Numbered from the stretch's first letter, positions 35,304 to 45,107 are shown. The stretch: DNA of 64,000 bases from CAWHQZ01 sp963831645 (GCA_963831645.1 CAWHQZ010000023.1:496001-560000), one strand, 5' to 3'. Translations and numbers: made by a program. Notes: generated from the letters alone by a model not told the origin.

Positions 35304-36909
35304 ATGAGCCGAGCCCAACCAAATTCCTCCCCGACCGATCAACATGCAAGAAGGATCGCGGCTGCGATCGCCAGGGGCCGGCGGCCAGCGCTTAGGCCCG
35401 ATCTCGATCTGGATCTGTATTTCGAAAACTCTCCGCACGAGGTCTTTACTGCTTTCGACGGCGTGGCTCGCAACATGCCTCCGGCCGGCAAGGACGAGAC
35501 TTCTCGCCTTAGGCTATCTGTTTCTCCTGCAGGGGTTGCTCGAGCATCTTCGCTACCGCAGCGACCGCGGCTACGCGGACGCCGCCCGTCTGATCGCGGA
35601 CTTTCAGGCTGAGGTGGCCACGCGGGTGGAGGCAGAGCAGATTGATGGGCACGTGCTCGCCCACGTGGGAGGGGCCCTGCACCAGTCGAAAATACCCGTG
35701 TCGCCGGAGCTTGCTGCGGCGTCGGCGAGGCAGCCGGTGGATGACGACGAGAGAGGCCCCCTCCAGGAGGATATCCGCGGCGCTCTCGCAGACTTCGTCG
35801 AACTCTGCGACGGTGATCATTTCGCTCTTGTCGGCTCGCTTGCCGAATTCAGTCATGCCATGCCTGCAGAGGCGCGCGCCGTCGTGGGCGCCGAGCTTGC
35901 AGTCGGCGGCCCGTCCGACGCGCGCGGCGCCGCGGTCCTGTTTCTGCTGGATCCGGAGCCTGTCGTCCGCCACAACGTTGCAGAAACGCTCGCTGGCGTT
36001 GCCTCCACGTTATCGCCGACCGAAGTTCGGCGACTGATCGCGGTGCGTAATTGGCGGCCCGAGAAGGAGCGCACCGAAGTCGACGCCATCGTCCGCAAGG
36101 CGCGTGCGGCCGGTATCGATTGCGCGCAATGGGAGGCGTGTAGCGCCGAAACGATTTTCGCCACCGCCATCGACGGTGCAGGGGCGCAGGGATTCTTGCT
36201 GGTGTCGCCGGCCGGCCGGAAAAAACGGCTCTCGTCCATCCTGACCAAGGGGGGTATCGCAGATGCATGGAGCGGCGAGCCGGAATCGCCCCGCCGCGTC
36301 GAGGCGACCTTGGCAGATTCCGGCATTTGCGGTCCCATGCTTAGCGTATCCCGGTCCTATCTCGACAGCGTCTTGGCGCACCACCTGGCCCTCGGCGTCG
36401 AGAAAGGGCAACCGCCGCCCCTCGGCCTGCTCCAGGTTGCCGAGACAATCGGCGGCGCCGATTGGCAACCCGCGCGCATGAATTTTGGCGACACCCTGGC
36501 CCAGTTGATTGCCGAGCTTCCCGAAGCGATGCACGGAAGGGAGAGAGTCGAAGCAGTGTTGCGAAAGAGCGGTGAGCTGGCCGACCTGGAGGCCGTAGCG
36601 CAGTCTTGGTTCGAGGACAGTCCGGAGATCGCCCAGGCGATAGCCGGTGCGCGCGACCGCAATCGAGCGAAGCTTGCGGCCTACCTCTTGCAGAGCGTAA
36701 TTGCGCGGCAACGTGACAAATGGGCCGCGCTGTTCTTGCACACGGCGTTGTGGATGCGCGAAGCGCCGCCTGAGCTCGGCCTGTCCTGGCACGAGCTCGC
36801 GATCGTCGCCAAGGCGCTTGTAGATAAACGCGACATGAGCGAGATCGGGTTGATGCGCGATATCGCACAGCGGACCGTCGCAATAATTGCCGACGACGCG
36901 CGGATATAA
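35304..36909 (+). pseudogene. large hypothetical protein, frameshifted near residue 66
   Basis: I do not recognise this family. The first 65 residues or so (MSRAQPNSSPTDQHARRIAA to AGKDE) are in one frame; one extra base near 35499 then moves the reading to a second frame, which runs LLALGYLFLLQGLLEHLRYR to the stop at 36909. Repaired length is about 534 residues. The body is helical and alanine/leucine-rich, with a stretch that could be a HEAT-like repeat (FLLDPEPVVRHNVAETLAGV). No signal peptide, catalytic motif or clear membrane segment is visible. It sits between a HigBA-type pair and a VapBC pair in what looks like an accessory region. Confidence 0.55.
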
Positions 36910-36937
36910 CCCACCCGCAGCGACTGTTTCGATATCG

Positions 36938-37339
36938 TCACGCTGTCACCGGCGCCTCGATCAACCCCAGATGCCGCGCCATGGGATGAAAATCGCCGTC
37001 GTTATGGAGCAGCGGCATCCGATTCTCGATGCACCAGGTGCCGATCAGCAAATCGATGGTCTTGCGGATGGTGATGCCGCGCCTGCGCAAGGAACGAAAA
37101 TTGCCGGCCGCTGCTACCGCCATCGCGTCACCGGCCATGGCCACGATTTCGAAGCGGCGCAGTAGAGCTTCGACCTCGCGAGCTGCCCGCTCGCTCGCCA
37201 GGCCCTGTAGCACCTCGCAAAGCATCAGATCGCCAACGATGATCTCTTCCGCCCCGAGGACCGCGCGCAGGTGCCGGACATGGGGTGCGCGGCGGCCTCT
37301 GAGGAAGTCGATCCAGACGCTACTGTCAACGACGATCAA
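36938..37339 (-). CDS. VapC-type toxin, PIN-domain ribonuclease
   Basis: VapC toxins are Mg2+-dependent RNases that cut tRNA or rRNA. The 133-residue product has the PIN acidic residues in IVVDSSVWIDFLRG (Asp), LMLCEVLQGL (Glu), KTIDLLIGTWC (Asp) and LLHNDGDFHPMARH (Asp). The only start in frame is TTG at 37339. With one base removed from the neighbouring antitoxin gene, that antitoxin's stop would overlap this TTG by four bases, which supports the start. It is co-directional with the antitoxin. Confidence 0.88.
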   Translation of the reverse strand: MIVVDSSVWIDFLRGRRAPHVRHLRAVLGAEEIIVGDLMLCEVLQGLASERAAREVEALLRRFEIVAMAGDAMAVAAAGNFRSLRRRGITIRKTIDLLIGTWCIENRMPLLHNDGDFHPMARHLGLIEAPVTA

Positions 37340-37390
37340 CCGGTCCCTCGCCCTTTGCGACTGCGGGCGAGGTTGCCACGCCAGCGGTAT

Positions 37391-37540
37391 TTACCGAAAG
37401 CCGAGTTCGGCGCCCTGCTGCCGTCGCAGTTTGATCATCAAACGAAGCGCCTGCTCTACCGTCTGCTTCTTGGTCGCGTGTCCGGAAACCTTCTGGGCTT
37501 CTGCCATAAGCGTATCATCGATCTCGATATTGGTGCGCAT
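37391..37540 (-). pseudogene. VapB-type antitoxin, C-terminus cut off by a frameshift
   Basis: VapB proteins bind the operator with their N-terminus and block VapC with their C-terminal tail. The start MRTNIEIDDTLMAEAQKVSG and KKQTVEQALRLMIKL are typical of this ribbon-helix-helix group. The frame stops at 37391 after 49 residues. If one T is dropped just there the frame goes on as KYRWRGNLARSRKGRGTG and ends at 37336, overlapping vapC's TTG. The KxRWxGxL tail is like the toxin-binding tail of known VapBs. As read, the antitoxin would lack its neutralising part while the toxin is intact. Confidence 0.75.
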
Positions 37541-37672
37541 TGGCGACATCCGCTGTCGTGTGTATAAAATAACAGTACAATACACATTCCTGCTATGCAA
37601 CTCAACGGACGGCGCGCGCCTTTGCCTTCAGTATCGAATCTCCACCAGCTCTACTGACACTGAATACGTGCG

Positions 37673-38569
37673 ATGACAGGGAATCCAGCAGGTTCTGTAG
37701 ACCGTTCGCACCCGGCGACCGGGATCATGCTCATGACCCTAGCGATGCTCGCCATCCCGCTCGTGGACGGATTGGCGAAGTATTTGAGCGGCGGCTATTC
37801 GCCGCTGTTCATCAGCTGGGCGCGATACGCAGCGGCTTGCCTCATCGTCTTGCCGTTTGCCGCGGCCGTCCATGGAACTCGACTGTTTCCGGCGGAACGG
37901 CGGGCTTCGCACATGTTGCGGACGGTGTTTCTGATCACCTCGATGACGCTCTACTTCCTCTCGATCGCACGCATCCCGTTGGCCACGGCGATCAGCACGT
38001 TCTTTGTCGGACCGATCGTGGCGGTTGTGCTGTCGGTACTCGTGCTCAAGGAGCACATGACAGCCCGCAAAGCGCTCGGTCTCATATTCGGGTTTGCGGG
38101 CTCCATCATCATGTTGCGGCCGGGCGGTTCGATGGATTGGGGAATGCTTCTGGCGCTCGGGTCAGGTATCTTCTTTGCGTTCTATCTGGTCACCACCCGG
38201 CGAGCGGCCGAAGCCAGCGATCCGCTGAAGACGCTGGCGTTTCAGTGTGTCGTCGGCACTCTCCTGCTGGCGCCCCAAGCCGTTGCATCCTGGTCTCTGC
38301 CGGCATGGAACGATTTGCTCTTCTTCGCCGGGCTGGGCTTGTTTTCTGCCATCAGTCACATGCTCTCGATTGCTGCCTTCCGGCTTGCGGAAGCATCGAC
38401 TCTCGCGCCGCTTGTATATCTGGAGCTGATCGGCGCCGCCCTGATCGGCTACCTGGCGTTCGGCGAGGTTCCCGGTGCGCGTACGGTGGTCGGCGCCGGC
38501 TTCATAGTTGCGGCGGGACTTATCCTGCTGCAGAGGCAAGTCACGTCCGAGGACGCCAACCTGCCTTGA
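37673..38569 (+). CDS. DMT-superfamily transporter (EamA)
   Basis: This inner-membrane protein (298 residues) has ten predicted membrane segments in two repeated EamA halves, with GIMLMTLAMLAIPLVDGLAKYL at the start and ISTFFVGPIVAVVLSVLVLKE closing the first half. The second half ends ELIGAALIGYLAFGEVPGARTVVGAGFIV. Such proteins export or import metabolites; the substrate is unknown. It converges with the RND pump gene with eight bases between. Confidence 0.88.
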   Translation: MTGNPAGSVDRSHPATGIMLMTLAMLAIPLVDGLAKYLSGGYSPLFISWARYAAACLIVLPFAAAVHGTRLFPAERRASHMLRTVFLITSMTLYFLSIARIPLATAISTFFVGPIVAVVLSVLVLKEHMTARKALGLIFGFAGSIIMLRPGGSMDWGMLLALGSGIFFAFYLVTTRRAAEASDPLKTLAFQCVVGTLLLAPQAVASWSLPAWNDLLFFAGLGLFSAISHMLSIAAFRLAEASTLAPLVYLELIGAALIGYLAFGEVPGARTVVGAGFIVAAGLILLQRQVTSEDANLP

Positions 38570-38577
38570 TAGCCGTC

Positions 38578-41500
38578 CTATTCCGCTGCGTGGGGCAGAA
38601 CGCGCGGCTCTGCGGCCGCGGGAACGGATGTAGCGATAGCCGGCTCTACTCTCGCGGCACGCCTGCCCATCACTGAATAGACGCACGGCACCACGAATAG
38701 CGTCAGCAGCGTGCCGAACGCCATGCCGCCGACGATCACCCAGCCGATCTGCTCGCGGCTTTCCGCACCCGCACCGTGGGCCAGCACCAGCGGCACCGCG
38801 CCCAGCACCATCGCCGCCGTCGTCATCAGGATGGGCCGCAGGCGCAGCACCGCGGCCTCGACGATGGCCTCGCTGCGCGCCATTGCCCTCGTCCTGCAGC
38901 CGGTTGGTGAAATCGACGATCAGGATGCCGTGCTTGGTGATGAGCCCGATGAGCGTGACCAGCCCGATCTGCGAATAGACGTTGAGCGTGCCGCCGGTGA
39001 GATAGAGGGCAGCCAGCGCCCCGGTCATCGACAGCGGCACGGTCAGCATGATCATGATCGGATCGCGGAAGCTCTCGAACTGGGCCGACAGCACGAGGTA
39101 GATGAAGGCGAGCGCCAGCACGAACACGAACGCAAGGTTGGAACTGGCGTCGCGGAACTCGCGGCTCTGGCCGGTGAGGTCGGTGACCGTTCCTTCCGGC
39201 AGCACCTCGCGTGCCGCCTGCGTCCACCGCGGCGATCGCTTCGCCCAGTGTGTAGCCGGGACTGAGATTGGCCTCGATGGTGATCGCGCGCAGCTGGTTG
39301 AAGCGCCGCAGATCGCGCGGAACGACCGTTTCTCGGACTTTCACCACGTTGGAAAGCTGCACCATCTCGCCGCTTGCGTTGCGCACGAAGATGCGCGACG
39401 AGCGTATCGGGTGAGGTCCGCTGATCGCGCCGGCAGCGCCACCGTCACGTCGTATTGTTCGCTGCCGATCTCGAAGGTCGTGACGTCGCGCCCGCCGAGC
39501 AGGGTCTCCAGCGTCCGGCCGATCACCGAGATGTCGAGCCCCATGTCGGCGACGCGCTCGCGGTCGATCTCGACTTCGACTTCCGGCTTGTTGAGCCGCA
39601 GATCGGTGTCGAGATCGGCGAAGCCCGGGATTGTCCTCAAGCTGGTCGACCAGCGCTTGCGCCATCCTGTTGATCTCCTCGTAGGAAGCCGACGACTGGA
39701 TGACGAACTGGAACGGCTTGCCGAAGCCGCGCACGCCGAGCGAGGCCGGATTGGACGCCGAAGCCTGAACGCCGGCGATCTTGCGCAGTTTCGGCAGTAG
39801 CTTCTGCACGATATCCTGCTGGCTGACCTCTCGCTCGCTCCAGTCCTTGAGCCGCGAATAGGAATTGAACCGGGTGACTTCACCCGCACCGACGATCACC
39901 AGATAGGACTGAAGCTCGGGGACCTGGGCGAGGATCTCCTCGACCTGCTCCGCATAGCGGCTTGGTGTAGGCGAAGCTGGCGCCCTCGGGCGCATTGCCG
40001 GACACGATGACCGTGCCCCGGTCTTCGGTCGGCGACAGCTCGGATTTGAGCTGGGTGAAACGTCAGCACACCGACGCCGGCCACGCCGAGTGCCAGGGCG
40101 AGAACCACGCCAGCGGCCCCTGAGCGCCACCCGCAAGGTCCGCCGGTAGCCCTCCTCGTAGTCCGTCGCAGCATGCCTTCGATGCCGCGCGAAAGCACAT
40201 TGCCACGTCTCCGAATGCTGCAGCAGTTTGGAGCACATCATCGGCGTGAGCGTCAGCGCGACGAAGCCCGATACCACGCACTGCGCCGGCGAGGGTGAGC
40301 GCGAATTCCAGAAACAGGCGTCCGGTGCGGCCCGGCGTGAAGGCGATCAGGCGCATAGACGGCGGCCAGCGTCAGCGTCATGGCGACGATCGCGAAGCCG
40401 ATTTCGCGCGGCGCCTCTCAGCGCCGCCGCGAACGGGCTTCATGCCTTCCTCGATGTGCCGGTAGATGTTCTCGAGCATGACGATGGCATCGTCGACGAC
40501 CAGACCGATCGCCAGCACCATGGCGAGCAGGGTCAGCGTGTTGACGGTGAGCCCGGCCGCATACATGATGCGCGAAGGTGGTGATGAGCGAGACCGGAAT
40601 GGTGACGATCGGGATCAGCGATGCCCGGAACGAGTGCAGGAACAGGATGATGATGACGATCACCAAAGCGACGTCGCTTCGAGAATCGTCGTGAACACGT
40701 TGCGGATCGAACGGTCGATGAAGATCGTCGAGTCATAGCCGATGCTCGCGACATCCCCTCCGGCATCGACTGCATTGACGCGGGGCAGGACTGGCCTTGA
40801 CGGCGTTCGACACGTCGAGCGGATTGGCGACCGCCTGCTTGACGATGCCGATCGAGATCGCCGTCTCGCCGTTATAGCGGCTTTCGCGGCGGACATCGGC
40901 GGTGCCGAGCTCGACCCGCGCCACATCGCCGAGCTTCACCTGCAGCCCGCCCGCCGACTTCAGCATGATGTTGGCGAATTCCTCCGCGCGTGCCGAGCGA
41001 GGTGCGCGACAGCACGGTGAATTCGCGGTCGCGTGCTCTCGATGCGTCCGGCCGGGATTTCGGCATTCTGGTTGCGGATGGCGTTCTCGACGTCCTGGAC
41101 GGTGAGGCCGAACCCTGCCAGCCGCGTCGCATCGATCCACACGCGCATGGCATAGCGCCGCTCGCCGTTGACCGTCACGTCGGCCACGCCGTCGAGATTC
41201 TTGAACCGGTCGACGACGTAGCGGTCGACATAGTCGGTCAGTTCGAGCGCGCGTCATGTTGTTGGAGCGCATCACCAGGAACATGATGGGCTGCGCATCG
41301 GCCTCGACCTTGGAGATGGTCGGTTCGTCGATCTCGTCGGGAAGGCTGCGGCGCACGCGGCTCACCCGGTCGCGCACGTCGCTCGTTGCCGTGTCGACGT
41401 CGATGCCGGCGCGAAAGCGGATGGTGATGCGGCTCGATTCGGCGCGCGACGTCGATTCGATGGTGTCGATGCCCTCGATCCCGGCCAGCGAGCCCTCGAG

Positions 41501-41699
41501 CACCTGGGTCACCTGGCTTTCGATGATTTCGGCAGAGGCGCCGGTGTATGACGGTCGACACCGAAACCTGCGGCTCGTCGATATTCGGATATTCGCGGAT
41601 GGTGAGCCGGCTGAACGCCATGAAGCCGACCAGCAGCAGGATGAGGCTCATTACCGTCGCGAATACGGGCCGCCGGATGCACAGTTCGGGAAGGGTCAT
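38578..41699 (-). pseudogene. RND (AcrB/MexB-like) efflux permease with about a dozen frameshifts
   Basis: The gene is read from the ATG at 41699 (MTLPELCIRRPVFATVMSLI) to the stop at 38578. Nearly every part of an approximately 1035-residue HAE-type RND permease can be found, including EYPNIDEPQVSVST, DEPTISKVEADAQPIMFL, GLVVDDAIVMLENIYRHIEE (charged TM4), ALTLTPMMCSKLL and the final VGGMAFGTLLTLFVVPCVY. The pieces alternate between frames. Breaks needing one extra base removed were located at about 41549, 41250, 41034, 40989, 40793, 40567, 40437, 40415, 40353 and 40281, with one indel near 40672 and others further left. Conserved residues are otherwise kept and no in-frame nonsense was noticed. 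The adaptor gene upstream is intact. Confidence 0.85.
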
Positions 41700-41706
41700 C
41701 GGGACC

Positions 41707-42819
41707 TCAATTGGTCGCGCCGCTGGCGGGCACGATTTCGATTGCCGCCCCGTTCGACAACCGCGTGTTACCGGCGACCACCACCTCCTGACCGGCCTCG
41801 ACTCCGGAGACGATTTCCACCACACCCCCGGCATACCGCCCGGTGCTCACCCTCGCTTCCTGGGCGGTATTCTTCTCGGTGATGAAGACGACGGTCTGGT
41901 TGCCGCGCGGCACGAGGGCCGCCTCGGGAACAGTCACGGCACGGCGCGGCGCGCCCTTCACGGTGACGCGCACCAGCAGGCCCGGTCTGAGCTTCAGAGC
42001 GGCGTTGTCGAGGTCGGCGCGCACCCTGAGCGCCCGGCCGTTGACATCGATCGCCGGATCGATGGCGGAAATCGTGGCAGTGAAACTCTCGCCGGGAAGC
42101 GCGTCTGCGACGAGGGCGATCTCCTGGCCCACCGCGAGGCGAGCGAACTCGAGTTCGGCGACGCTGAAGCTCACCTTCAGGCGGTCGATCTTGTCGAGAT
42201 GCACGAGCGGTGCTCCGGCCGCGACATAGGCTCCGACCGACACCGCGCGGAAGCCGAGTGTGCCGGCGAACGGCGCCTTGATGATGAGCTTGTCGAGGCG
42301 GACCTTGGCGAGCTCTACCGCCGAGCGGGCGAGTTCGAGTTCGGTCGCCGATGCGTCGAAGGCGCTCTGGGCCATGTTGCCGGATTTGCGCAGCTTCTGG
42401 TTGCGTTCGAAGTTGGCCTCGGCAAGCTCGAGCTTTGCTTGCGCGTCGGCAAGCTCTGCGTTCAGAAGGTCGGCATCAAGCTCGAAGAGTGCTGCCCCGG
42501 CAGCCACCGTATCACCGTCCTTGAACAGGATGTTTGCGATGCGCCCGCTCGTCTCGGCGGAAATGTCGACCGATTCTTCCGCCAGCAGCGTGCCGATCGC
42601 AGTCACGTCGTCGCTGACCGTGATCTGGGCGGCAATTGCGACCTCCACCGGCAGGGGTCCGCGGCCGCCGGCCCTGGCTTGCGGCGGGGCAGGAGCGGCC
42701 GCCTTCCTTCCGGGAATGACTGTCTCAACCGCGGTCAGGGCGATTCCGGAGTTCAGCAGCCAATAGCCGCCGGCGCCCAGAAGCAGCAGAAGCACGACCG
42801 CGAGCAGGGATTTTTTCAT
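41707..42819 (-). CDS. RND efflux periplasmic adaptor subunit (membrane fusion protein)
   Basis: This protein links the RND permease to an outer-membrane channel. The 370-residue product has an N-terminal membrane anchor (SLLAVVLLLLLGAGGYWLL), a biotinyl-lipoyl-like part (SGRIANILFKDGDTVAAGAA), an alpha-helical hairpin (DADLLNAELADAQAKLELAE), then FAGTLGFRAVSVGAYVAAGA and a beta-barrel C-terminal part. It starts at the ATG at 42819 and ends seven bases before the permease ATG, so the two form one operon. No outer-membrane factor gene is nearby. Confidence 0.92.
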   Translation of the reverse strand: MKKSLLAVVLLLLLGAGGYWLLNSGIALTAVETVIPGRKAAAPAPPQARAGGRGPLPVEVAIAAQITVSDDVTAIGTLLAEESVDISAETSGRIANILFKDGDTVAAGAALFELDADLLNAELADAQAKLELAEANFERNQKLRKSGNMAQSAFDASATELELARSAVELAKVRLDKLIIKAPFAGTLGFRAVSVGAYVAAGAPLVHLDKIDRLKVSFSVAELEFARLAVGQEIALVADALPGESFTATISAIDPAIDVNGRALRVRADLDNAALKLRPGLLVRVTVKGAPRRAVTVPEAALVPRGNQTVVFITEKNTAQEARVSTGRYAGGVVEIVSGVEAGQEVVVAGNTRLSNGAAIEIVPASGATN

Positions 42820-42907
42820 CCCCCCAATCTAACACCAGCGCCTGCTTCGCCAAAGTGACTGGTTTTTAATGCCGGGAAGGGCCTTCGGGCCTCCGTGGGT
42901 TAATGAC

Positions 42908-43327
42908 CTACCACGACCCGGTATTGGTCATGCTGGTCCACGGCTCTTTGGGCGGCAGGGCGCCGCCTTTGTTGAGCAGCTCGATCGAGATCCCGTCGGG
43001 CGACTTCACGAAGGCCATACGGCCATCGCGCGGCGGGCGGTTGATGGTGACGCCTTTTTTCATCAACCTGTCGCAGGTCTGATAAATGTCGTCCACCTCG
43101 AAGGCCAGGTGGCCGAAATTGCGCCCGCCTGAATAGCTCTCCGGATCCCAGTTGTAAGTGAGCTCCACCGCCGCCTCGGGGTTGTCGGGGGCGGCTACAA
43201 AGATGAGCGTGTAGCGGCCGTCTTTGTTTTCGAAACGACGTTGCTCGACGAGGCCGAGCTTATTGCAGTAGAAATCGAGGGATTGCTCGATGTCGGAGAT
43301 GCGAACCATCGTGTGGAGATACTTCAT
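42908..43327 (-). CDS. gloA: lactoylglutathione lyase (glyoxalase I)
   Basis: GloA turns the methylglyoxal-glutathione adduct into lactoylglutathione. The 139-residue product has the vicinal oxygen chelate fold with metal ligands in YLHTMVRISDIEQSLDFYC (His), AAVELTYNWD (Glu), FGHLAFEVDDIYQTCDRL (His) and SPDGISIELL (Glu). The start is the ATG at 43327, after a GCGGAAG stretch; the frame is open for 23 more codons upstream without support. It is divergent from the sirtuin, with 39 bases between. Confidence 0.94.
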   Translation of the reverse strand: MKYLHTMVRISDIEQSLDFYCNKLGLVEQRRFENKDGRYTLIFVAAPDNPEAAVELTYNWDPESYSGGRNFGHLAFEVDDIYQTCDRLMKKGVTINRPPRDGRMAFVKSPDGISIELLNKGGALPPKEPWTSMTNTGSW

Positions 43328-43366
43328 TGGGCTTCCGCCTTTCCTCATGAACGCAACGGGCCCGCC

Positions 43367-44125
43367 ATGAAAGCCGACACGCCCGGCAGGCGTCAACTTC
43401 TGGCGCTGGTTGGCGCGGCACAGCGGATCGTCGGCTTCACGGGCGCCGGCATTTCGACCGAATGTGGGATCCCAGATTTTCGCTCTCCCGGTGGTTTATG
43501 GTCGAAATATCAGCCGATCGAGTTCTCGGAGTTCATGCGCTCGGCCGAGATGCGCCTGACCGCCTGGCGGCGTTACTTTCACATTCACGATGCCGTCAGC
43601 CAGGCCCGGCCCGGCCGCGGTCATCGCGCGTTGTTCGAACTGGCGCAGCGGGGCAAGCTCACCCATGTCATCACCCAGAACATCGACAATCTGCACCAGG
43701 ATTCAGGCCTCGCTCCCGACCAGGTGATCGAGCTTCACGGCAACGGGACCTATGCGAAATGTCTCGAGTGCGGGAAACGCCATGAAATTTCCTGGGCACG
43801 CTCGTTTGTCGAGGAGCACGAACGCTCACCGGCCTGCACCTCATGCGGCGGCATCGTCAAGACGGCAACGATATCGTTCGGCCAGGCGATGCCGGAGGAG
43901 GAAATGGCCAGGGCTCATGGGGTCACGGAGGCGTGTGACCTGTTCCTGGCGCTCGGATCGTCGCTCGTCGTCTATCCCGCCGCTGGCTTGCCCATCCTTG
44001 CCAAGCGCTGGGGCGCTCGCCTCGTGGTGATCAATCGCGAGCGCACCGATGTCGACGCTGATGCAGATCTCGTCATACACGACGACATCGGTAATACGCT
44101 CGAGCCTTTCATCGCCGGGGCGTGA
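43367..44125 (+). CDS. NAD-dependent protein deacylase (sirtuin)
   Basis: Sirtuins remove acetyl or acyl groups from lysines using NAD+. The 252-residue product has FTGAGISTECGIPDFRSPGGLWS for NAD binding, VITQNIDNLHQDSGL, the catalytic His in IELHGN, and the zinc motif C-x2-C ... C-x2-C (CLECGK and ACTSCG). The late DLFLALGSSLVVYPAAGLP is also typical. The product resembles CobB-type bacterial sirtuins; the exact acyl preference is unknown. The frame is open upstream to 43241, but the ATG at 43367 fits the family. Confidence 0.93.
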   Translation: MKADTPGRRQLLALVGAAQRIVGFTGAGISTECGIPDFRSPGGLWSKYQPIEFSEFMRSAEMRLTAWRRYFHIHDAVSQARPGRGHRALFELAQRGKLTHVITQNIDNLHQDSGLAPDQVIELHGNGTYAKCLECGKRHEISWARSFVEEHERSPACTSCGGIVKTATISFGQAMPEEEMARAHGVTEACDLFLALGSSLVVYPAAGLPILAKRWGARLVVINRERTDVDADADLVIHDDIGNTLEPFIAGA

Positions 44126-44441
44126 GAGGTGCTTCGCGCCGGTTTCGCGCGAATCACTCCATCGGCAGAGCCCTTCGCAACACATTGTCAACCGTTCGAG
44201 GCGTCGAAAATATTCTGCGTGGTCGTTGCACCTATGTCACAGAACCTTCTAACTTCTGGAAAATTATCAAACAATCTAGCTTATTTGGCCAAGATGATTC
44301 GCGCGCCGTCGATAGCGGCGGTCTTTTTCCACACGCGACGTGAAACGACTCTGTACAAACCCGGATGAGTTGCGCAGATTGGCGTTAAGCTTGCGCAACA
44401 AAAACAAGAAGCGCTGGCACAGAGGCATATAGGTGTCAGTC
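44126..44441. promoter_or_regulatory. long leader before the cold-shock gene, with an inverted repeat
   Basis: This 316-base stretch has no convincing frame and is richer in A and T than its surroundings. It contains the inverted repeat TTGCGCA (44370-44376) and TGCGCAA (44392-44398) separated by 15 bases. Cold-shock genes often have long 5' leaders, so regulation here is plausible, but no known element was recognised. Confidence 0.3.
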
Positions 44442-44532
44442 ATGTCAGGGAACGGCTCCCTTCGGGTGAAGGTGGGCGAGACTCCTGGGATTCAGGAGTT
44501 CGAACGCTCGAATCTTTCAGGTTATTGGCTTC

Positions 44533-45021
44533 GTGAAGTGGTTCGACGCGGCGCGCGGCTACGGATTTATCATTCCGGATAACGGCGCACCCGATGTCCT
44601 TCTCCATCTGAGCTGCCTGAAGCGCGACGGCTACGAGGCGCCGCTCGAAGGTACGCGCGTAAGCTGCGAGGCGGTCGAGCGCCCGAAGGGTATCCAGTGC
44701 CTGAGAGTGTTGTCGGTGGACACCTCGACCGCCATCCATCCGGTGGAACGCACGAGCCGCACGCATGTTACGGTTACTCCGACCAGCGCCTGGGTACGTT
44801 GCAAGGTGAAGTGGTTCAACCGGACGCGCGGCTTCGGATTTGTCACCGAAGGCGAGGGCATGCCCGACATTTTTGTGCACATGGAAACGCTCCGCAAGAC
44901 GGCGGTCGCCGAGCTGTTGCCCGATCAATGGGTGTATGTTCGATTCGGCGACGGGCCGAAGGGCAAGATGGCTGCGGAAGTGCGCCTGACGCTCGAAGCA
45001 GGTGCTTCGCTCACAAATTAG
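44533..45021 (+). CDS. tandem cold-shock domain protein
   Basis: The product carries two cold-shock domains that bind single-stranded nucleic acid. The first reads VKWFDAARGYGFIIPD with LLHLSCL; the second VKWFNRTRGFGFVTEGEG with DIFVHMETL. Both have RNP1-like GYGFI and GFGFV motifs and RNP2-like segments. This two-domain type is common in Alphaproteobacteria. The first usable start in this frame is the GTG at 44533, which begins inside the first domain, so the N-terminus is incomplete as called. A better start is the ATG at 44442 (MSGNGSLRVKVGET), which joins the domain if one base near 44519 is removed. Confidence 0.8.
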   Translation: MKWFDAARGYGFIIPDNGAPDVLLHLSCLKRDGYEAPLEGTRVSCEAVERPKGIQCLRVLSVDTSTAIHPVERTSRTHVTVTPTSAWVRCKVKWFNRTRGFGFVTEGEGMPDIFVHMETLRKTAVAELLPDQWVYVRFGDGPKGKMAAEVRLTLEAGASLTN

Positions 45022-45107
45022 CCGTTTGGGTCGCGGACCCGCGAGCTTCTGCTCTACAATATCCTGATTTGCCCAAGGGTCTGGACAGGCTGTAGGAGAA
45101 TCTCTGC

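Noticed and set aside
45028..45040. GGGTC-GCG-GACCC hairpin after the cold-shock gene
   Set aside because: A 5-bp stem without a following T-run is too weak to call a terminator.
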